This document shows, piece after piece, positions 21,486-31,818 of a stretch of DNA of 64,000 nt; position 1 is the first letter of the stretch, and each line of letters opens with the position of its first letter. Origin of the DNA: Bretschneidera sinensis (lineage: Eukaryota; Streptophyta; Magnoliopsida; Brassicales; Akaniaceae); contig CM043703.1 of NCBI GenBank assembly GCA_023935145.1, positions 24,129,727 through 24,193,726 of the forward strand, read 5' to 3'. The notes beneath the pieces are model-generated. The model was not told the DNA's origin. It was given only the letters and a program-made list of their open reading frames with translations, and did no database searches. The translations under genes were made by a program, and so were the position numbers.

Positions 21486-22771
21486 GGTGTGTGCATGAAT
21501 TGATACACTTGGTTGACGGCATATGAAAAGTCAGGGCGTGTGATGGTGAGGTATTGGAAGGCACCAACGACTAGTCTAAATTCATGAGGGTCAGAAAGGG
21601 CTTCTCTAGTGGATAATGAGAGTTTTGAACCAGTCATTGCAGGAGTTCGATTGGGTTTGCAACCAGTCATCCCAGTTTTCTGAAACAAGTCAATGGCATA
21701 CTTGGTTTGAGTCAACTAAAGACTAGTAGTAGTATAAAAAGCTTCAATCCCCAAGAAGTAGTGTAAATCTCCAAGGTCACTCATGGCAAAAGCAGTCCCC
21801 AGCTATTCGATGAATTTCTTGAGAAGAAGAGTGTTGTTACCAGTGAGAATAATGTTATCCACATATAGCAGGAGTATGAGTGTCAGTCTTCAAATGTTTT
21901 GTGAACATGGAGCCATCTGCAAGGCTACGAGATAAGCCATAGCGAAGTAAAAATGTACTAAACTTAGTGGACCAAGCTTGAGGAGCTTGACAAAGACCGT
22001 AAATGCCTTTATTTAATCTGCACACATGAGAGGGAAGTTTTGAATTGACAAATCCAGGTGGTTGTTGCATAAAAAATTCATCATTGAGAGTGCTATGAAG
22101 GAAGTCATTTTTCACATCAAGTTGCTTGATTGGCCACTGTTGAGAAATGGCAAAGGTGAGCACAGTTCAAATGGTGGCTAATTTGAGAACTAGGCTGAAA
22201 GTTTCTGTAAAATCAAGCCCAGGTAGTTGATGAAACCCCTTGGCTACAAGTCTTGCCTTGAATCATTGTATTGAACCGTCACTCTTAGTCTTCACACGAA
22301 ACACCCATTTACAACCATCGATATTTTGCATATTCATCTTCCATGGCAGAAACCCAACGTTTATTTTTGACAGCTTGATTGTATATGGTTGGTTCAGTAA
22401 TAGGTGATTGAGTGGATGTCAAGAGAGCATGGGAAATGGGCTGGCGAGTAGTTAGCAATGAGAAAGGGACTTTGAGGCGTCTGGTGCCTGCTTGATTACG
22501 AGTAATCATGGGATGTCTTTGAGGAAGAGGATGTGGTGTGTTAGGGGGAGGTGATGGAGGTAAAGGGTTGAGGAATGTCCGGAGGTTATGACAAAAATGG
22601 GAGCAATTGTATTGGGAATGAAAAGTAAAGGTATTGGTGGTGAGGGAGAGGGATTATAAAGGATGGGAAGCGTGATAGTTGAGGGTGGAAGAGAAGGAAG
22701 TGGGTTAAGTGTTATAATGGTTGAGAAAGGAAATGTGTCTTCATCAAACACCACATGCCGTGAGATATAGA
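21486..22771 (-). pseudogene. Cop-1 pol: reverse transcriptase
   Basis: On the - strand, after the integrase tail (YISRHVVFDEDTFPFS near 22760), the RT runs through WVSAMEDEYAKY, LDVKNDFLHSTLNDEFFMQQ and GIYGLCQAPQAWSTKF. The active site reads YVDN where copia elements have YVDD (near 21865, GTGGATAAC), so the second Asp is lost. It continues with MTQTKYAIDLFQKTGM and RPDFSYAVNQVYQFMHTP up to the Cop-2 insertion. There are frame breaks near 22165-22310 and 21717-21855. Confidence 0.82.
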
Positions 22772-23598
22772 TGTTGTTATTTGTCTAAGTTTCAAACATA
22801 TCCAAACATGGTCTAAAGTTGGTTAAAGTCCAAATCAAATGTGGAGTATGAAATTTCAGCAAGTTAAAAGGTTGCACACAAGTGTGTGCTTAAGTTTTGA
22901 GTGTGGCAAGGTCAGGCACACTGCTGTGGAAGTTTCTGCCCATAGGCAGGAGGTGTGCGCACAGCATCAGGAGGCTGCAGCATCAGGTCACGCCGCAGCA
23001 CACAGCACCACACCAAAATGCACAGCATCACTTGGAGAGTGATGAAGGGCTGAGATTAAAGGAAGAACATGATCAAAGGGTCAAGAATGATTCACAAGAT
23101 TGTCCAAGAATTAAGAGGCTATAAAAAGGGTTTCCTAGCCTCATTTCAAGTGGTGGAAAAGGTGTGTGAGAGAACCACATAGGTTGTGACATTGTGAGAT
23201 CATTGTAAACACAAGAGAGAATTTTTTGAGAGACATAAACACAAGAGGGACTCTTGTAGTGAGGCTGGTTGTAAAGAAGAAAGGTTAGTAGAGAATTGAT
23301 AGAAAACATTGTAATAGGTCTATCACTTTCTCATTCTCTTCTTGGTTCTTCAAAAACTTGGATTCTTGAAGGGGATTGCTGTAACTTTGTAAGAACCATT
23401 GAGATAGTCCAGAGAGTTCGGAGGAACTCACGGGGACGTAGGCACATTGCCGAACCTCGACAACAAATTACTTGTCTTCTTTCTTTCTTTGATTTTCTGT
23501 TCTTGTGTTCGATTGCTGAAATTCTTTCTACAAGTCATTCAAGACTTGGGTGTTTGGAAGATCACCACCTGGGCATCTTGTCAAGGTGATTTCCAACA
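22772..23598 (+). repeat. Cop-3 5' LTR
   Basis: TGTTGTTATTTGTC ... GATTTCCAACA, 827 bp. A TATA box lies at 23120. A GC-rich GCAGCA/CAGCAC-repetitive stretch is at about 22925-23035. Confidence 0.93.
23120..23128 (+). promoter_or_regulatory. TATA box in Cop-3 5' LTR
   Basis: TATAAAAAG; the 3' LTR has the same at 27572. It is the likely core promoter for the element transcript. Confidence 0.65.
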
Positions 23599-23599
23599 G

Positions 23600-23611
23600 T
23601 GGTATCAGAGC
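23600..23611 (+). promoter_or_regulatory. Cop-3 primer binding site
   Basis: TGGTATCAGAGC, initiator-Met tRNA complement, one base after the LTR. Confidence 0.88.
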
Positions 23612-23840
23612 ACAGCAGCTGGTTATTGGAACAAGAAGTAGAAGGTACGGAGCCAAGACTCCAAGAATCAAAGATCAAACTTCTTGGGTGATTCAAGAAC
23701 GGTGTAAAGATCAAGATCCGGTCGTGTTCTTGAAGGTTGATTCGAGCAACGGTGTTAAAGATCCATCTACGATCTGTGTTCTTGAAGTTGAAGAAAGTAG
23801 TTGTGGTTAGTGCACAAATCTGGGATCTTGTCCGCAAAAG

Positions 23841-26800
23841 ATGGCTTCAAATTTCTGTGTGGAGAAGTTTGATGGAAAGGGGGACTTTGCCCTATGGAAG
23901 CGGAAGATCAAGGCGGTTCTCATGCAGCAGAAAGTGGACTTGGCTATTGGAGAAGATGATGCTTTTCCAGCAAGTGTCACGGAGGACCAGCAGACCGAGA
24001 TGAAGAAGATGGCTTACAGCACCATTTTCTTGCACATGTCGGACAATGTCACAAGGGAGTGCGGAGACTCGGAAGATCCAGCTACATTATGGAAGAAACT
24101 AGATGAATTGTTTCTTGCCAAGACTCTCCCACATAAGAGGTATCTTCGGAAACGATTCTTGGCTTTTAAATTTGATCCTAAGAAAGAGTTGCAAGATAAT
24201 CTTGATGCCAAGAAAAGGAGTGCATCAAGTGGTAAAGGGCTATTCTTTAAAAGAAGGCCAGCAACTTGGTATGGCAGCAACCATGGCTACTACCGGGACA
24301 GAGGTAGAGGAAAGAGCCATGGGAGAGTGCACAGCAGCAGGCATGGCTACTACCGGGACAGAGGTAGAGGAGAGAGCCATGGGAGAGTGCACAACAGCAT
24401 GCATGGCTACTACCGAGACAGAGGTAGAGGAGAAAGCCATGGGAGAATGCATTCCAAACTGAGATTTGGAGGGAAGAGCTGCTACTACTGCCATAAGGAG
24501 GGCCATGTCAAGAAATATTGCAAGAAGATGACAAGGGATAGAGGAGGAAGCCATACCAAGAATAGAGAGGCTTCGGTTGCCAAAACAGAACAGCAAGATG
24601 ATGATGTTCTTGTTGTGTGCTCATGTGTGAGCAAGGGACAAGAAGGCAGCGGGAAATGGATCTTGGATACCGGGTGCACTCATCATATGAGCCCTCACAA
24701 AGAATGGTTCAAGAATTTCAAGAAGTTCAATAATGGAAGGGTCTTCTTGGGGAATGATAATTCTTGCCAAGTGAGAGGGATTGGAGATATCCAATTGAGG
24801 ATGTTTGATGGAGTCACAAGGCTGCTGGAAAATGTGAGGTATGTTCCAGATTTGAAGAGGAACTTGATCTCATTGGGGCAGCTGGATTCCATGGGCTATA
24901 CATGCAAGATAGAGGGAGGAAAGATCAAGGTGGCCAAAGGATCTTTGGTAGTGATTAAGGCAGCAAGAAATGATGGACTCTATGAGATGATCGGAGAAAC
25001 AGAAACCAATGATCAAGCAGCAAGCTTGATGGCTGAGCTGGACAAGGCAGCCCTTTGGCACACTCGCTTGGGACACATGAGCGAAAAGTGCCTGCAAGTG
25101 CTTAGCAAGGAAGGTCTACTTGGTGGTGACAAAGTAGAAGAACTGGATTTCTGTAAGAGCTGTGTTTTTGGGCAGCAACATCGGGACAGCTTCAACACCG
25201 GAGTGCACAAGTCTAGGGGCATTATTGACTACATTCATGCAGACCTTTGGGGACCTGCTAGGACACCAACACAGGGAGGTAACATTTACTTTCTGTCTTT
25301 AATTGATGATTATTCAAGAAAAGTGTGGGTTTATTTGGTGAAAAATAAATCAGATGCATTGAATAAATTAGTGGTGTGGAAAGGGCTGGTTGAAACTCAA
25401 ATGGGTAGAGTAGTTAAGGGGATAAGAACCGATAATGGCCTAGAAATTTTTAACCAAGGACTTGATCAATTCTGTAGGTTAAATGGCATTCTAAGACATA
25501 GGACGGTTGTGGAAACTCCTCAGCAAAATGGAGTTGCTGAGTTGATGAATAAGACCCTTATGGAAAAGGTTAGGTGCATGTTAGATGGATCTGGGTTACC
25601 AAAATATATTTGGGGAGAAGCTGTAGCTACAGCTGCATATTTGATTAATAGATCACCCTCTAGGATTGTGTTTCAAAAGACTCCCATGGAGATGTGGAGT
25701 GGAAAACCCCCTAAGTTGGACAACCTTAGGACTTTTGGGTGTGTTGCGTATGCACTCCAAAAGGAGGATAAGCTTAGCCTAGGATCTAGAAAATATGTGT
25801 TTCTAGGATATGGGGAAGGGGCTAAGGGGTACAGGTTGTGGTCCTTAGAAAAAGAAGGATTGAAACTCATAATAAGTAGGGATGTTATTTTTAATGAATT
25901 GTTATTTCCCTACTTGGAGAAAACTAACCCTGTAGGGGCTAGCGGGCAAACCAATTCAGAAATTGTTGAGCATAGCATCAAGGGAGATTCTGTTCAGGTA
26001 GAGCAAAGGAGGCAAGAGGGTTCGGACCAGGTAGAGCCCTTGGATGATTGCCAAGCTCAAGAAACTCAAGAAGAGGCTAAACAAGAAAAGGATGTTGCAG
26101 CAAGTCAGAAGGACTTTCAGCTCATAAGAGACCGGGAAAGAAGGCTGGTCGGACCACCTTCAAGATGTGGGTTTGTGGATGCTGCGGATGCAGCAGCTCC
26201 TTGGACAGAAGGAGAGATGAGTGAACAAGAAACTTACACAGATGCCATGGAGTGTAAGGATTCGTCAAAGTGGCAGCGGGCTATGGAGGAAGAAATGGAT
26301 TCTTTGATGAAGAACAACTTCTGGGAATTGGTGAAAATTCTAGGAAATCAGAAAGTTGTGGAATGTAAGTGCACTTACAAGATCAAAGAAGGGTGCCCTC
26401 CAAGAGATGAAGTCTGGAACAAGGCTAGGCTGGTGGCGAATAGGTTCACGAGAAGAGAAGACATAGGTTTCACAGAAACTTTCTCACCTGGACACAAGGT
26501 GGAGAAGATGGTGAGTATCCTCACCTATGTCATTGATGGGCTGTTAGTTTGGAACAGCAGGAAGAGGATGGAAAGGTTTACATCTCAACTCAGTGAGGAG
26601 TTCGAGAGGAAGGATCTCAGCCTTGCACAAAAGATCCTTGGGATGAGGAGAATCATCCGGGAAAAGAAGAGAAACAGGTCAAGTGTTTCTTGGGCAATGG
26701 ATGTTTTCAGCAAATGTATGAGAAATCCCGGAAAAGAGCGTTGTCTTGGGATGAAGTGGTTGCTGAGGTACATAGAGGCTCAGTGGCAGCCAGTGGTAGC

Positions 26801-27140
26801 ACTCATAACAACCAGGGTAGAATGCATAGCGGCTACGGAAGCCATAAAGGAGGCTATGGGGTGCAAAGGGTTGTTGGACGAGTGGGAGGTCCTAAAAGAG
26901 CAGGTGGTGGTATCTTTGGATAGCCAAAGTGCGGGGCACTTGTGGAGGTATCCGATGTTCCATGAGGGGACGGAGCATATGGATGTTCGGTATCATTACA
27001 TTCTGGAAAATGGTACAGAAGGAAGCATTCATGTTGACAAGAAGACCACGGAGAAAAGTCCTGCAGATTTAGGCACCAAGTTTCTACCTCTAAGTAAGTT
27101 CAATCATTGCCTTGAATTACTTAGGAATGGAGTTGGTTAA
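23841..27140 (+). CDS. Cop-3 gag-pol polyprotein with gutted RT/RNase H
   Basis: One uninterrupted frame of 1,099 residues; the ATG follows a 240-base leader after the primer site. Gag occupies about residues 1-147, shortened: LQDNLDAKKRSASSGKGLF skips roughly 65-70 residues present in Cop-5. Three 20-residue YYRDRGRGxSHGR repeats follow (148-203), then a zinc knuckle CYYCHKEGHVKKYC (214-227). Protease has DTG at 276-278. The pre-integrase motif WHTRLGHM starts at 406. Integrase has D468, D531 and E567, a full D,D-35-E set. The RT keeps only its ends: about 95 residues are missing after FTETFSP, and the YVDD box reads YVID at about 896. More is missing between RT and RNase H, including the first RNase H Asp region. 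Gag, protease and integrase could be made; reverse transcription could not. Length is several hundred residues' worth of domains short of a usual copia polyprotein. Confidence 0.92.
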   Translation: MASNFCVEKFDGKGDFALWKRKIKAVLMQQKVDLAIGEDDAFPASVTEDQQTEMKKMAYSTIFLHMSDNVTRECGDSEDPATLWKKLDELFLAKTLPHKRYLRKRFLAFKFDPKKELQDNLDAKKRSASSGKGLFFKRRPATWYGSNHGYYRDRGRGKSHGRVHSSRHGYYRDRGRGESHGRVHNSMHGYYRDRGRGESHGRMHSKLRFGGKSCYYCHKEGHVKKYCKKMTRDRGGSHTKNREASVAKTEQQDDDVLVVCSCVSKGQEGSGKWILDTGCTHHMSPHKEWFKNFKKFNNGRVFLGNDNSCQVRGIGDIQLRMFDGVTRLLENVRYVPDLKRNLISLGQLDSMGYTCKIEGGKIKVAKGSLVVIKAARNDGLYEMIGETETNDQAASLMAELDKAALWHTRLGHMSEKCLQVLSKEGLLGGDKVEELDFCKSCVFGQQHRDSFNTGVHKSRGIIDYIHADLWGPARTPTQGGNIYFLSLIDDYSRKVWVYLVKNKSDALNKLVVWKGLVETQMGRVVKGIRTDNGLEIFNQGLDQFCRLNGILRHRTVVETPQQNGVAELMNKTLMEKVRCMLDGSGLPKYIWGEAVATAAYLINRSPSRIVFQKTPMEMWSGKPPKLDNLRTFGCVAYALQKEDKLSLGSRKYVFLGYGEGAKGYRLWSLEKEGLKLIISRDVIFNELLFPYLEKTNPVGASGQTNSEIVEHSIKGDSVQVEQRRQEGSDQVEPLDDCQAQETQEEAKQEKDVAASQKDFQLIRDRERRLVGPPSRCGFVDAADAAAPWTEGEMSEQETYTDAMECKDSSKWQRAMEEEMDSLMKNNFWELVKILGNQKVVECKCTYKIKEGCPPRDEVWNKARLVANRFTRREDIGFTETFSPGHKVEKMVSILTYVIDGLLVWNSRKRMERFTSQLSEEFERKDLSLAQKILGMRRIIREKKRNRSSVSWAMDVFSKCMRNPGKERCLGMKWLLRYIEAQWQPVVALITTRVECIAATEAIKEAMGCKGLLDEWEVLKEQVVVSLDSQSAGHLWRYPMFHEGTEHMDVRYHYILENGTEGSIHVDKKTTEKSPADLGTKFLPLSKFNHCLELLRNGVG
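24282..24456 (+). repeat. 60-bp tandem repeat in Cop-3 gag
   Basis: Units start CATGGCTACTACCGGGACAG at 24282, 24342 and 24402 (period 60) and encode Tyr/Arg/Gly-rich repeats just before the zinc knuckle. Cop-4 has three copies; Cop-5 has a single diverged one. Confidence 0.93.
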
Positions 27141-27223
27141 TTGGTAACTCAATATGAGTTTGGATCCCGAAGCTTTCTGCACAATGGTTCAGATTTTTTG
27201 AACACTTAGACAAAGGTAGAGAT

Positions 27224-28050
27224 TGTTGTTATTTTTCTAAGTTTCAAACATATCCAAACATGGTCTAAAGTTGGTTAAAGTCCAAATCAAATGTGGAGTA
27301 TGAAATTTCAGCAAGTTAAAAGGTTGCACACAAGTGTGTGCTTAAGTTTTGAGCGTGGCAAGGTCAGGCACACTGCTGTGGAAGTTTCTGCCCATAGGCA
27401 GGAGGTGTGCGCACAGCATCAGGAGGCTGCAGCATCAGGTCACGCTGCAGCACACAGCACCACACCAAAATGCACAGCATCACTTGGAGAGTGATGAAGG
27501 GCTGAGATTAAAGGAAGAACATGATCAAAGGGTCAAGAATGATTCACAAGATTGTCCAAGAATTAAGAGGCTATAAAAAGGGTTTCCTAGCCTCATTTCA
27601 AGTGGTGAAAGAGGTGTGTGAGAGAACCACACAGGTTGTGACATTGTGAGATCATTGTAAACACAAGAGAGAATTTTGTGAGAGACATAAACACAAGAGG
27701 GACTCTTGTAGTGAGGCTGGTTGTAAAGAAGAGAGGTTAGTAGAGAATTGATAGAAAACATTGTAATAGGTCAATCACTTTCTCGTTCTCTTCTTGGTTC
27801 TTCAAGAACTTGGATTCTTGAAGGGGATTGCTGTAACTTTGTAAGAACCATTGAGATAGTCCAGAGAGTTCGGAGGAGCTCACGGGGACGTAGGCACATT
27901 GCCGAACCTCAACAACAAATTACTTGTCTTCTTTCTTTCTTTGATTTTCTGTTCTTGTGTTCGATTGCTGAAATTCTTTCTACAAGTCATTCAAGACTTG
28001 GGTGTTTGGAAGATCACCACCTGGGCATCTTGTCAAGGTGATTTCCGACA
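27224..28050 (+). repeat. Cop-3 3' LTR
   Basis: TGTTGTTATTTTTC ... GATTTCCGACA, 827 bp, followed by the ATAGA duplicate. Confidence 0.93.
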
Positions 28051-29334
28051 ATAGACTTTCCTAGTAGTGAGCTCATAACATCTGTAACCCTTATGATGTA
28101 GACTATAACCAAGAAAGGCACAAGGTGCAGATTTAGGTACAAGTTTGTTGGACCTATATGGACGTAGGCAAGGAAAACATTTGCAACCAAATACTTTAAG
28201 CAAGCTGTAATCAGGTGTGGCATCGTAAAGTAACTTATATGGGGATTTGCCTTTAAGATCAGGTGTTGGAAGCCTATTAATGATGTATATGGCGGTGTCG
28301 CGTCTAACCAGAATTTCTTGGGTATGTGAGCTTGGAATAATAAGGAGAGACCCATGTCAGTAATGTTTCTATGTTTTCTCTTGGTAATTTCATTTTGCTC
28401 AGATGTACGAGGGCAAGATATGTGTGAAACAATGCCACGGTGATCAAGAAATTGTTTGAAAGAACCTCTAGTTAATTCCAATGCCCCGTCACTCCGAAAA
28501 TATTTGATTTTTACAGAAAAAAAAAACATTTTCCGCTATTTGCTTGAAATGTTGTAAACAAACAAGTGCAATTGATTTTGTTTTTAAAGGGTAAAACCAG
28601 GTATATCTGTTGTATTGATCTATGAAAATAACATATGAATTATAACCAGTAATGGAAGCAGTTCGAGTAGGACCCCATAAATCGCAATGTATTATTTCAT
28701 GAGGTAATGAAACATATCTAACAATTGAAGAAAACGACAACTTGTGATGTTTGCCTTGTAAACAGGAATCACAAACAGAGTGCAATTTGACAGAAGGAGA
28801 AAAAGTAGTAAGAAGCTTGTTGTTCTTGAGGTGTTGAAGGACAGAAGATGAAGTGTGCCCCAAACATCTGTGCCAAACAAGAGCTGAGTGTTTTCAGCTA
28901 AGGAAGACATTGAAGGAAGGCTGAAGTTGGCTCTTGTTGGTTGGGAAGTAGAAAAAGATCATCCTGAAGGTACCCCTTGAGAAGTGGTGTTCTTGTTAGA
29001 AAATCCTTGATATATAAACCCCAAGATAAAAAATCAATTGGGCATTGATTATCACGGGTTAATTTGGAAATGGATATTAAATATATGGAAATTTGAGGAA
29101 AAACAAGCACATCATTCAAAAATAAAGAAGAAGCAGTAGTAGAAACTGTGGAAGAACCTTTTTCAGTTATGGTAATATTCGTACCATCACCAACAAACAC
29201 TTGGTCTGATCCATGGCATTCAAATGATTGATGCAACATTGAAGAGTCAAAAGTGATGTGAGAGGTTGTGCCAGAGTCACCTACCCATTGTGCATCAGCT
29301 AGAGTAAGAGCAGAGCCTACAGGGGTCACGTGAA
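28051..29334 (-). pseudogene. Cop-1 pol: protease and integrase
   Basis: The - strand reads WVGDSGTTSHITF (protease DSG) near 29270, a C-terminal protease part, then MGHTSSSVLQHLKNNKLL (pre-integrase) and CDSCLQGKHHKL. The integrase has IIHCDLWGPTRT with the first Asp, then IFIDQYNRYTWFYPLK. The passage after it reads IKYFRSDGALELT with the second Asp (near 28490). TSEQNEITKRKHRNI, where the catalytic Glu is expected, follows near 28390. Frames shift between the three open segments at 29329-28898, 28863-28489 and 28529-28051. Cop-3 interrupts directly after SLLGKS. Confidence 0.82.
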
Positions 29335-30288
29335 AGCTGCAAATTTGGGAGGGTGGCTTGCTGTTGCGGCTTGCAGAGTAGTGGAAATAACATATGCTGA
29401 TAGGGTGACCAAACTTTGCACAGATCTGACACTTGAGTTATTTGTTTTGTAAAGGATTGGGTAATGACCGATTGTTTTGATAATTGTCGAAGGTTTTTGA
29501 GGTAGAGATAGACTTGGTTTTTAGGAAATGTTTTGATGGGATCTGAATGGATGATTGGGTTTCACTTTGAAATTGCGAAAATTATGTCTCAAAAGAGAGA
29601 AGAGTTGTTTGGGAATGCAGATCTGGAGTAGGGGTTGACCAAGGACCATGGGTACGACAAAGTCATTGCTCATGAAGGAGGAGTTTGGTACGCAAGTTAG
29701 AGAAGGAAACCAGAGGAGTTATGTTTTCAATGGTGAGAACAAACGAACCATATTCATCACCCAAATCGTTTAAGGAAAAACCCACTAGATCTGAATCATT
29801 CACACGTTCGTCAATAGTGGCTAAGGAGTCAGCAAGCGACTTGAGTTTATGAAGATTCTCAGTGATGATGGAGGTTCCTATGTTAATATTTTGTATTTCA
29901 TGACAAAGGTAGTTTCGTCGGGCTGAGGATTGTTGTTGAAAGAGGTCAACTAGTGAATCCCATACCTCTTTTGCAGTTTTGAGACCCAAGATGTGAGAGG
30001 ATAAAGATTCATGTAGGGTGGCATTTATACATGCTCTTACGAAGTGATCGGTTTTGTGCCTACTTTGGAAGGTTGGGTTTGGTTATAGGATAGAAATGGT
30101 GGAATCAGTGAGAGGTGGTGATGATAGTGTTTGAGGGGGAGCTGCTGTTGATCCATCAACATGGTGCAAAAGTTCTGAGGTTATAAATATGGATTCAAAT
30201 TATTCTTTCCACAGGAGGAAGTGCCATCAAGCTTGACAGCTACTAGGTTAGAAAGGCCAGTGATTGGAAAGGGAGAAGAAGCCGCCAT
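29335..30288 (-). pseudogene. Cop-1 gag
   Basis: A copia gag on -. ATG at 30286-30288 gives MAASSPFPITGLSNLVAVKL, the usual short N-terminus followed by a damaged capsid region. The best preserved part is 29989-29663 (LKTAKEVWDSLVDLFQQQSS ... LADSLATIDERVND), characteristic of the UBN2-type gag domain. The zinc-knuckle region near 29400 is degraded. Frameshifts separate the start from the main block. Confidence 0.78.
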
Positions 30289-30311
30289 TGAAGCAGAAAA
30301 AAAAAAAATTA

Positions 30312-30325
30312 GGCTCTTAATACCA
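30312..30325 (-). promoter_or_regulatory. Cop-1 primer binding site
   Basis: On -, TGGTATTAAGAGCC directly follows the LTR, a variant of the initiator-Met primer sequence. Confidence 0.75.
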
Positions 30326-30594
30326 TGAAATTTTCTGTAATGAAGGGTGTTGTATTGTATTGAGTATTACTGTGAATATATAGAACATTTACATGGCTAA
30401 AGGAATCTTCCAGAGAATGAGGAATGATGAATATCACAACTGACAGTTGTGTGTGCTGACTAGGCTCGTGTAACAAATTCTGTTGTAAAGGAAACTATTA
30501 TGTTTTTAGGAGAATGATTTGATGTGTGTCTCTACTATAGACTGAGGTATGTGATCAGGTGTGAATGACTGCTGTGAGGTAAGGTGTGTTATCA
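30326..30594 (-). repeat. Cop-1 LTR, 5' copy
   Basis: On + TGAAATTTTCTGTAATG ... GTGTGTTATCA, pairing with 13808-14090 with visible divergence and indels. Confidence 0.9.
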
Positions 30595-30599
30595 ATTAC

Positions 30600-31207
30600 A
30601 TTGTTTTTTTTATCTTTGACTCTGTTTGGTTATTGCGAAAGTGTAGGAAAAAGTAAGAATTTTAGAATAATAGACCTTCTATCTTTCGATTAATTGATTT
30701 TAGGATTAGTGTTTTATTTTGTTGTAATTTTTATTTAAAATTATTTCCTTATAAAAACCATTTTCATTCTGACAGTAGAAGATTATAGGTTTAATTGCAG
30801 AGAATAAACCATGTTTAACAGGCTTTTTGGAAAATTTAAACCGGAGAAAAAAGCCGACATAGAGGATAAGTCTCTAATTGTCCCCCTTCCCTCCTTGGAG
30901 AACCTTTTCCAAGGAGTCAAAAAAAAGTTAGAAAGGCTGTCTTTTGATCACAGTGAATCCCGTGATGAAGTTGGCTACTCTGAATCTAATCTCCCCCTTC
31001 ACCTAGACCTCCCGATTTCCCATATGTTCAGATTACCTCTTTTCCAACTTCCCAAGATCCACTAGAAAAAACCCACCGATTGGAGTGTACCTTTTACAAG
31101 TCTAAGCTAACAAGAGAACTTGAGCCTATCAAAGAAGAGCAAGACTCTGAATCTGAATCAGATGAAGAAGAAATCAATGATGATGAGGACATGTGCCACA
31201 AGCAATC
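30600..31207 (+). other. Host DNA between Cop-1 and Chr-2
   Basis: The only stretch right of the E1 pieces that no retroelement explains. It is AT-rich to 30800, has TATAAAAAC at 30750-30758, then an ORF at 30811. An acidic Glu/Asp/Ser-rich coding-like tail in another frame runs to the Chr-2 border at 31208. Confidence 0.5.
30811..31065 (+). CDS. Unrecognised short ORF, 84 codons
   Basis: I do not recognise this protein. It begins MFNRLFGKFKPEKKAD, basic at first, then Leu/Pro-rich with SLENLFQGVKKKLERLSFDH. A TATA-like TATAAAAAC lies 60 bases upstream. After the stop, sequence in another frame continues the coding flavour (LECTFYKSKLTRELEPIKEE then an acidic SESESDEEE run to about 31200), suggesting a frameshift near 31010 and a larger original protein cut off by Chr-2. 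It could be a host gene start, a pararetrovirus-like remnant or chance. No function is claimed. Confidence 0.35.
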   Translation: MFNRLFGKFKPEKKADIEDKSLIVPLPSLENLFQGVKKKLERLSFDHSESRDEVGYSESNLPLHLDLPISHMFRLPLFQLPKIH

Positions 31208-31379
31208 TATAACGACCCATCTCGGATTGGTAACTCCTGAAACAGTGTCATAACATTTCGAAATCTCAGCACGACACATATATGCAATAATATAAAAACA
31301 TCAACTGAAATTAAAAATTACAACCAATTCTCAACTATTTTAAGAGGAAATACATCATCATTCTCCTATCAGAAACAAT

Positions 31380-31419
<40 letters not shown>

Positions 31420-31818
31420 CAATGTCTGAGAACTTGACCACAGGACTTACTTAAGGTAATTAGTCTGATATCAGCTCTAAACTCTATCTACCCTGCCTGT
31501 TTCCTGAAAATTTTCAACAATAAGGAGTAAGCTTCACAAGCTCAGTGAATTAAACTTACTAGAAGTACTCAATTATATACTTTCAATCACATCTTATAAT
31601 TCAATCGTTTCTAATTCACCAATATTAATCATCTATTTCTTCACATATAATAATTCAATATTTCAAATAATCTTCCAATATTCATTCATCTATTATCTCG
31701 TATAATTCAATAATAACATTGTATTATCACTACTCATATTATAATTACAACCATTTAACAATTTCTTCTTAAATTAGTCATCAAACATATCAATTTTTCT
31801 TCTTATATATTTAATCAT
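31208..31818 (-). repeat. Chr-2 3' LTR, segment left of Cop-4
   Basis: Matches the end of the Chr-1 LTR (10278 downward) in reverse complement. Contains a TA microsatellite at 31382-31418. Ends at the Cop-4 target ATCAT (31814-31818). Confidence 0.82.

Larger units (their letters stand above)
22772..28050 (+). mobile_element. Cop-3: Ty1/copia deletion derivative with an open 1,099-codon frame
   Basis: Two 827-bp LTRs and a perfect target duplication ATAGA (22767-22771 and 28051-28055) define a clean insertion into Cop-1. The primer site is at 23600 and a purine tract (CAAAGGTAGAGAT) lies at 27211-27223. By eye the LTRs differ at roughly fourteen positions. Relative to its cousin Cop-5 it lacks part of gag and three parts of RT-RNase H, all in frame. 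Cop-4 shares these deletions on the other strand. Confidence 0.93.
13808..30594 (-). mobile_element. Cop-1: Ty1/copia element with short LTRs, split by two later insertions
   Basis: Two LTRs of about 270-280 bp flank gag, protease, integrase, reverse transcriptase and RNase H in copia order on the - strand. The target duplication ATTAC is perfect (13803-13807 and 30595-30599). The primer site is at 30312-30325 and a purine tract read AGGGGG on - lies at 14091-14096. Cop-2 (14674-21485) and Cop-3 (22772-28050) sit inside it. Removing Cop-3 joins TTRKV to YISRHVVFDE, a normal copia passage. Without the insertions it is about 4.7 kb. Confidence 0.92.

Noticed and set aside
22839..23589. Short ORFs repeated at 27291-28041
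   Set aside because: They are the two Cop-3 LTRs, not a gene duplication.
24103..24462. ORF MNCFLPRLSHIRG... in another frame of the Cop-3 gag, mirrored at 35492-35851
   Set aside because: Shadow of the polyprotein; its Met/Ala/Thr repeats come from the 60-bp repeat read out of frame.
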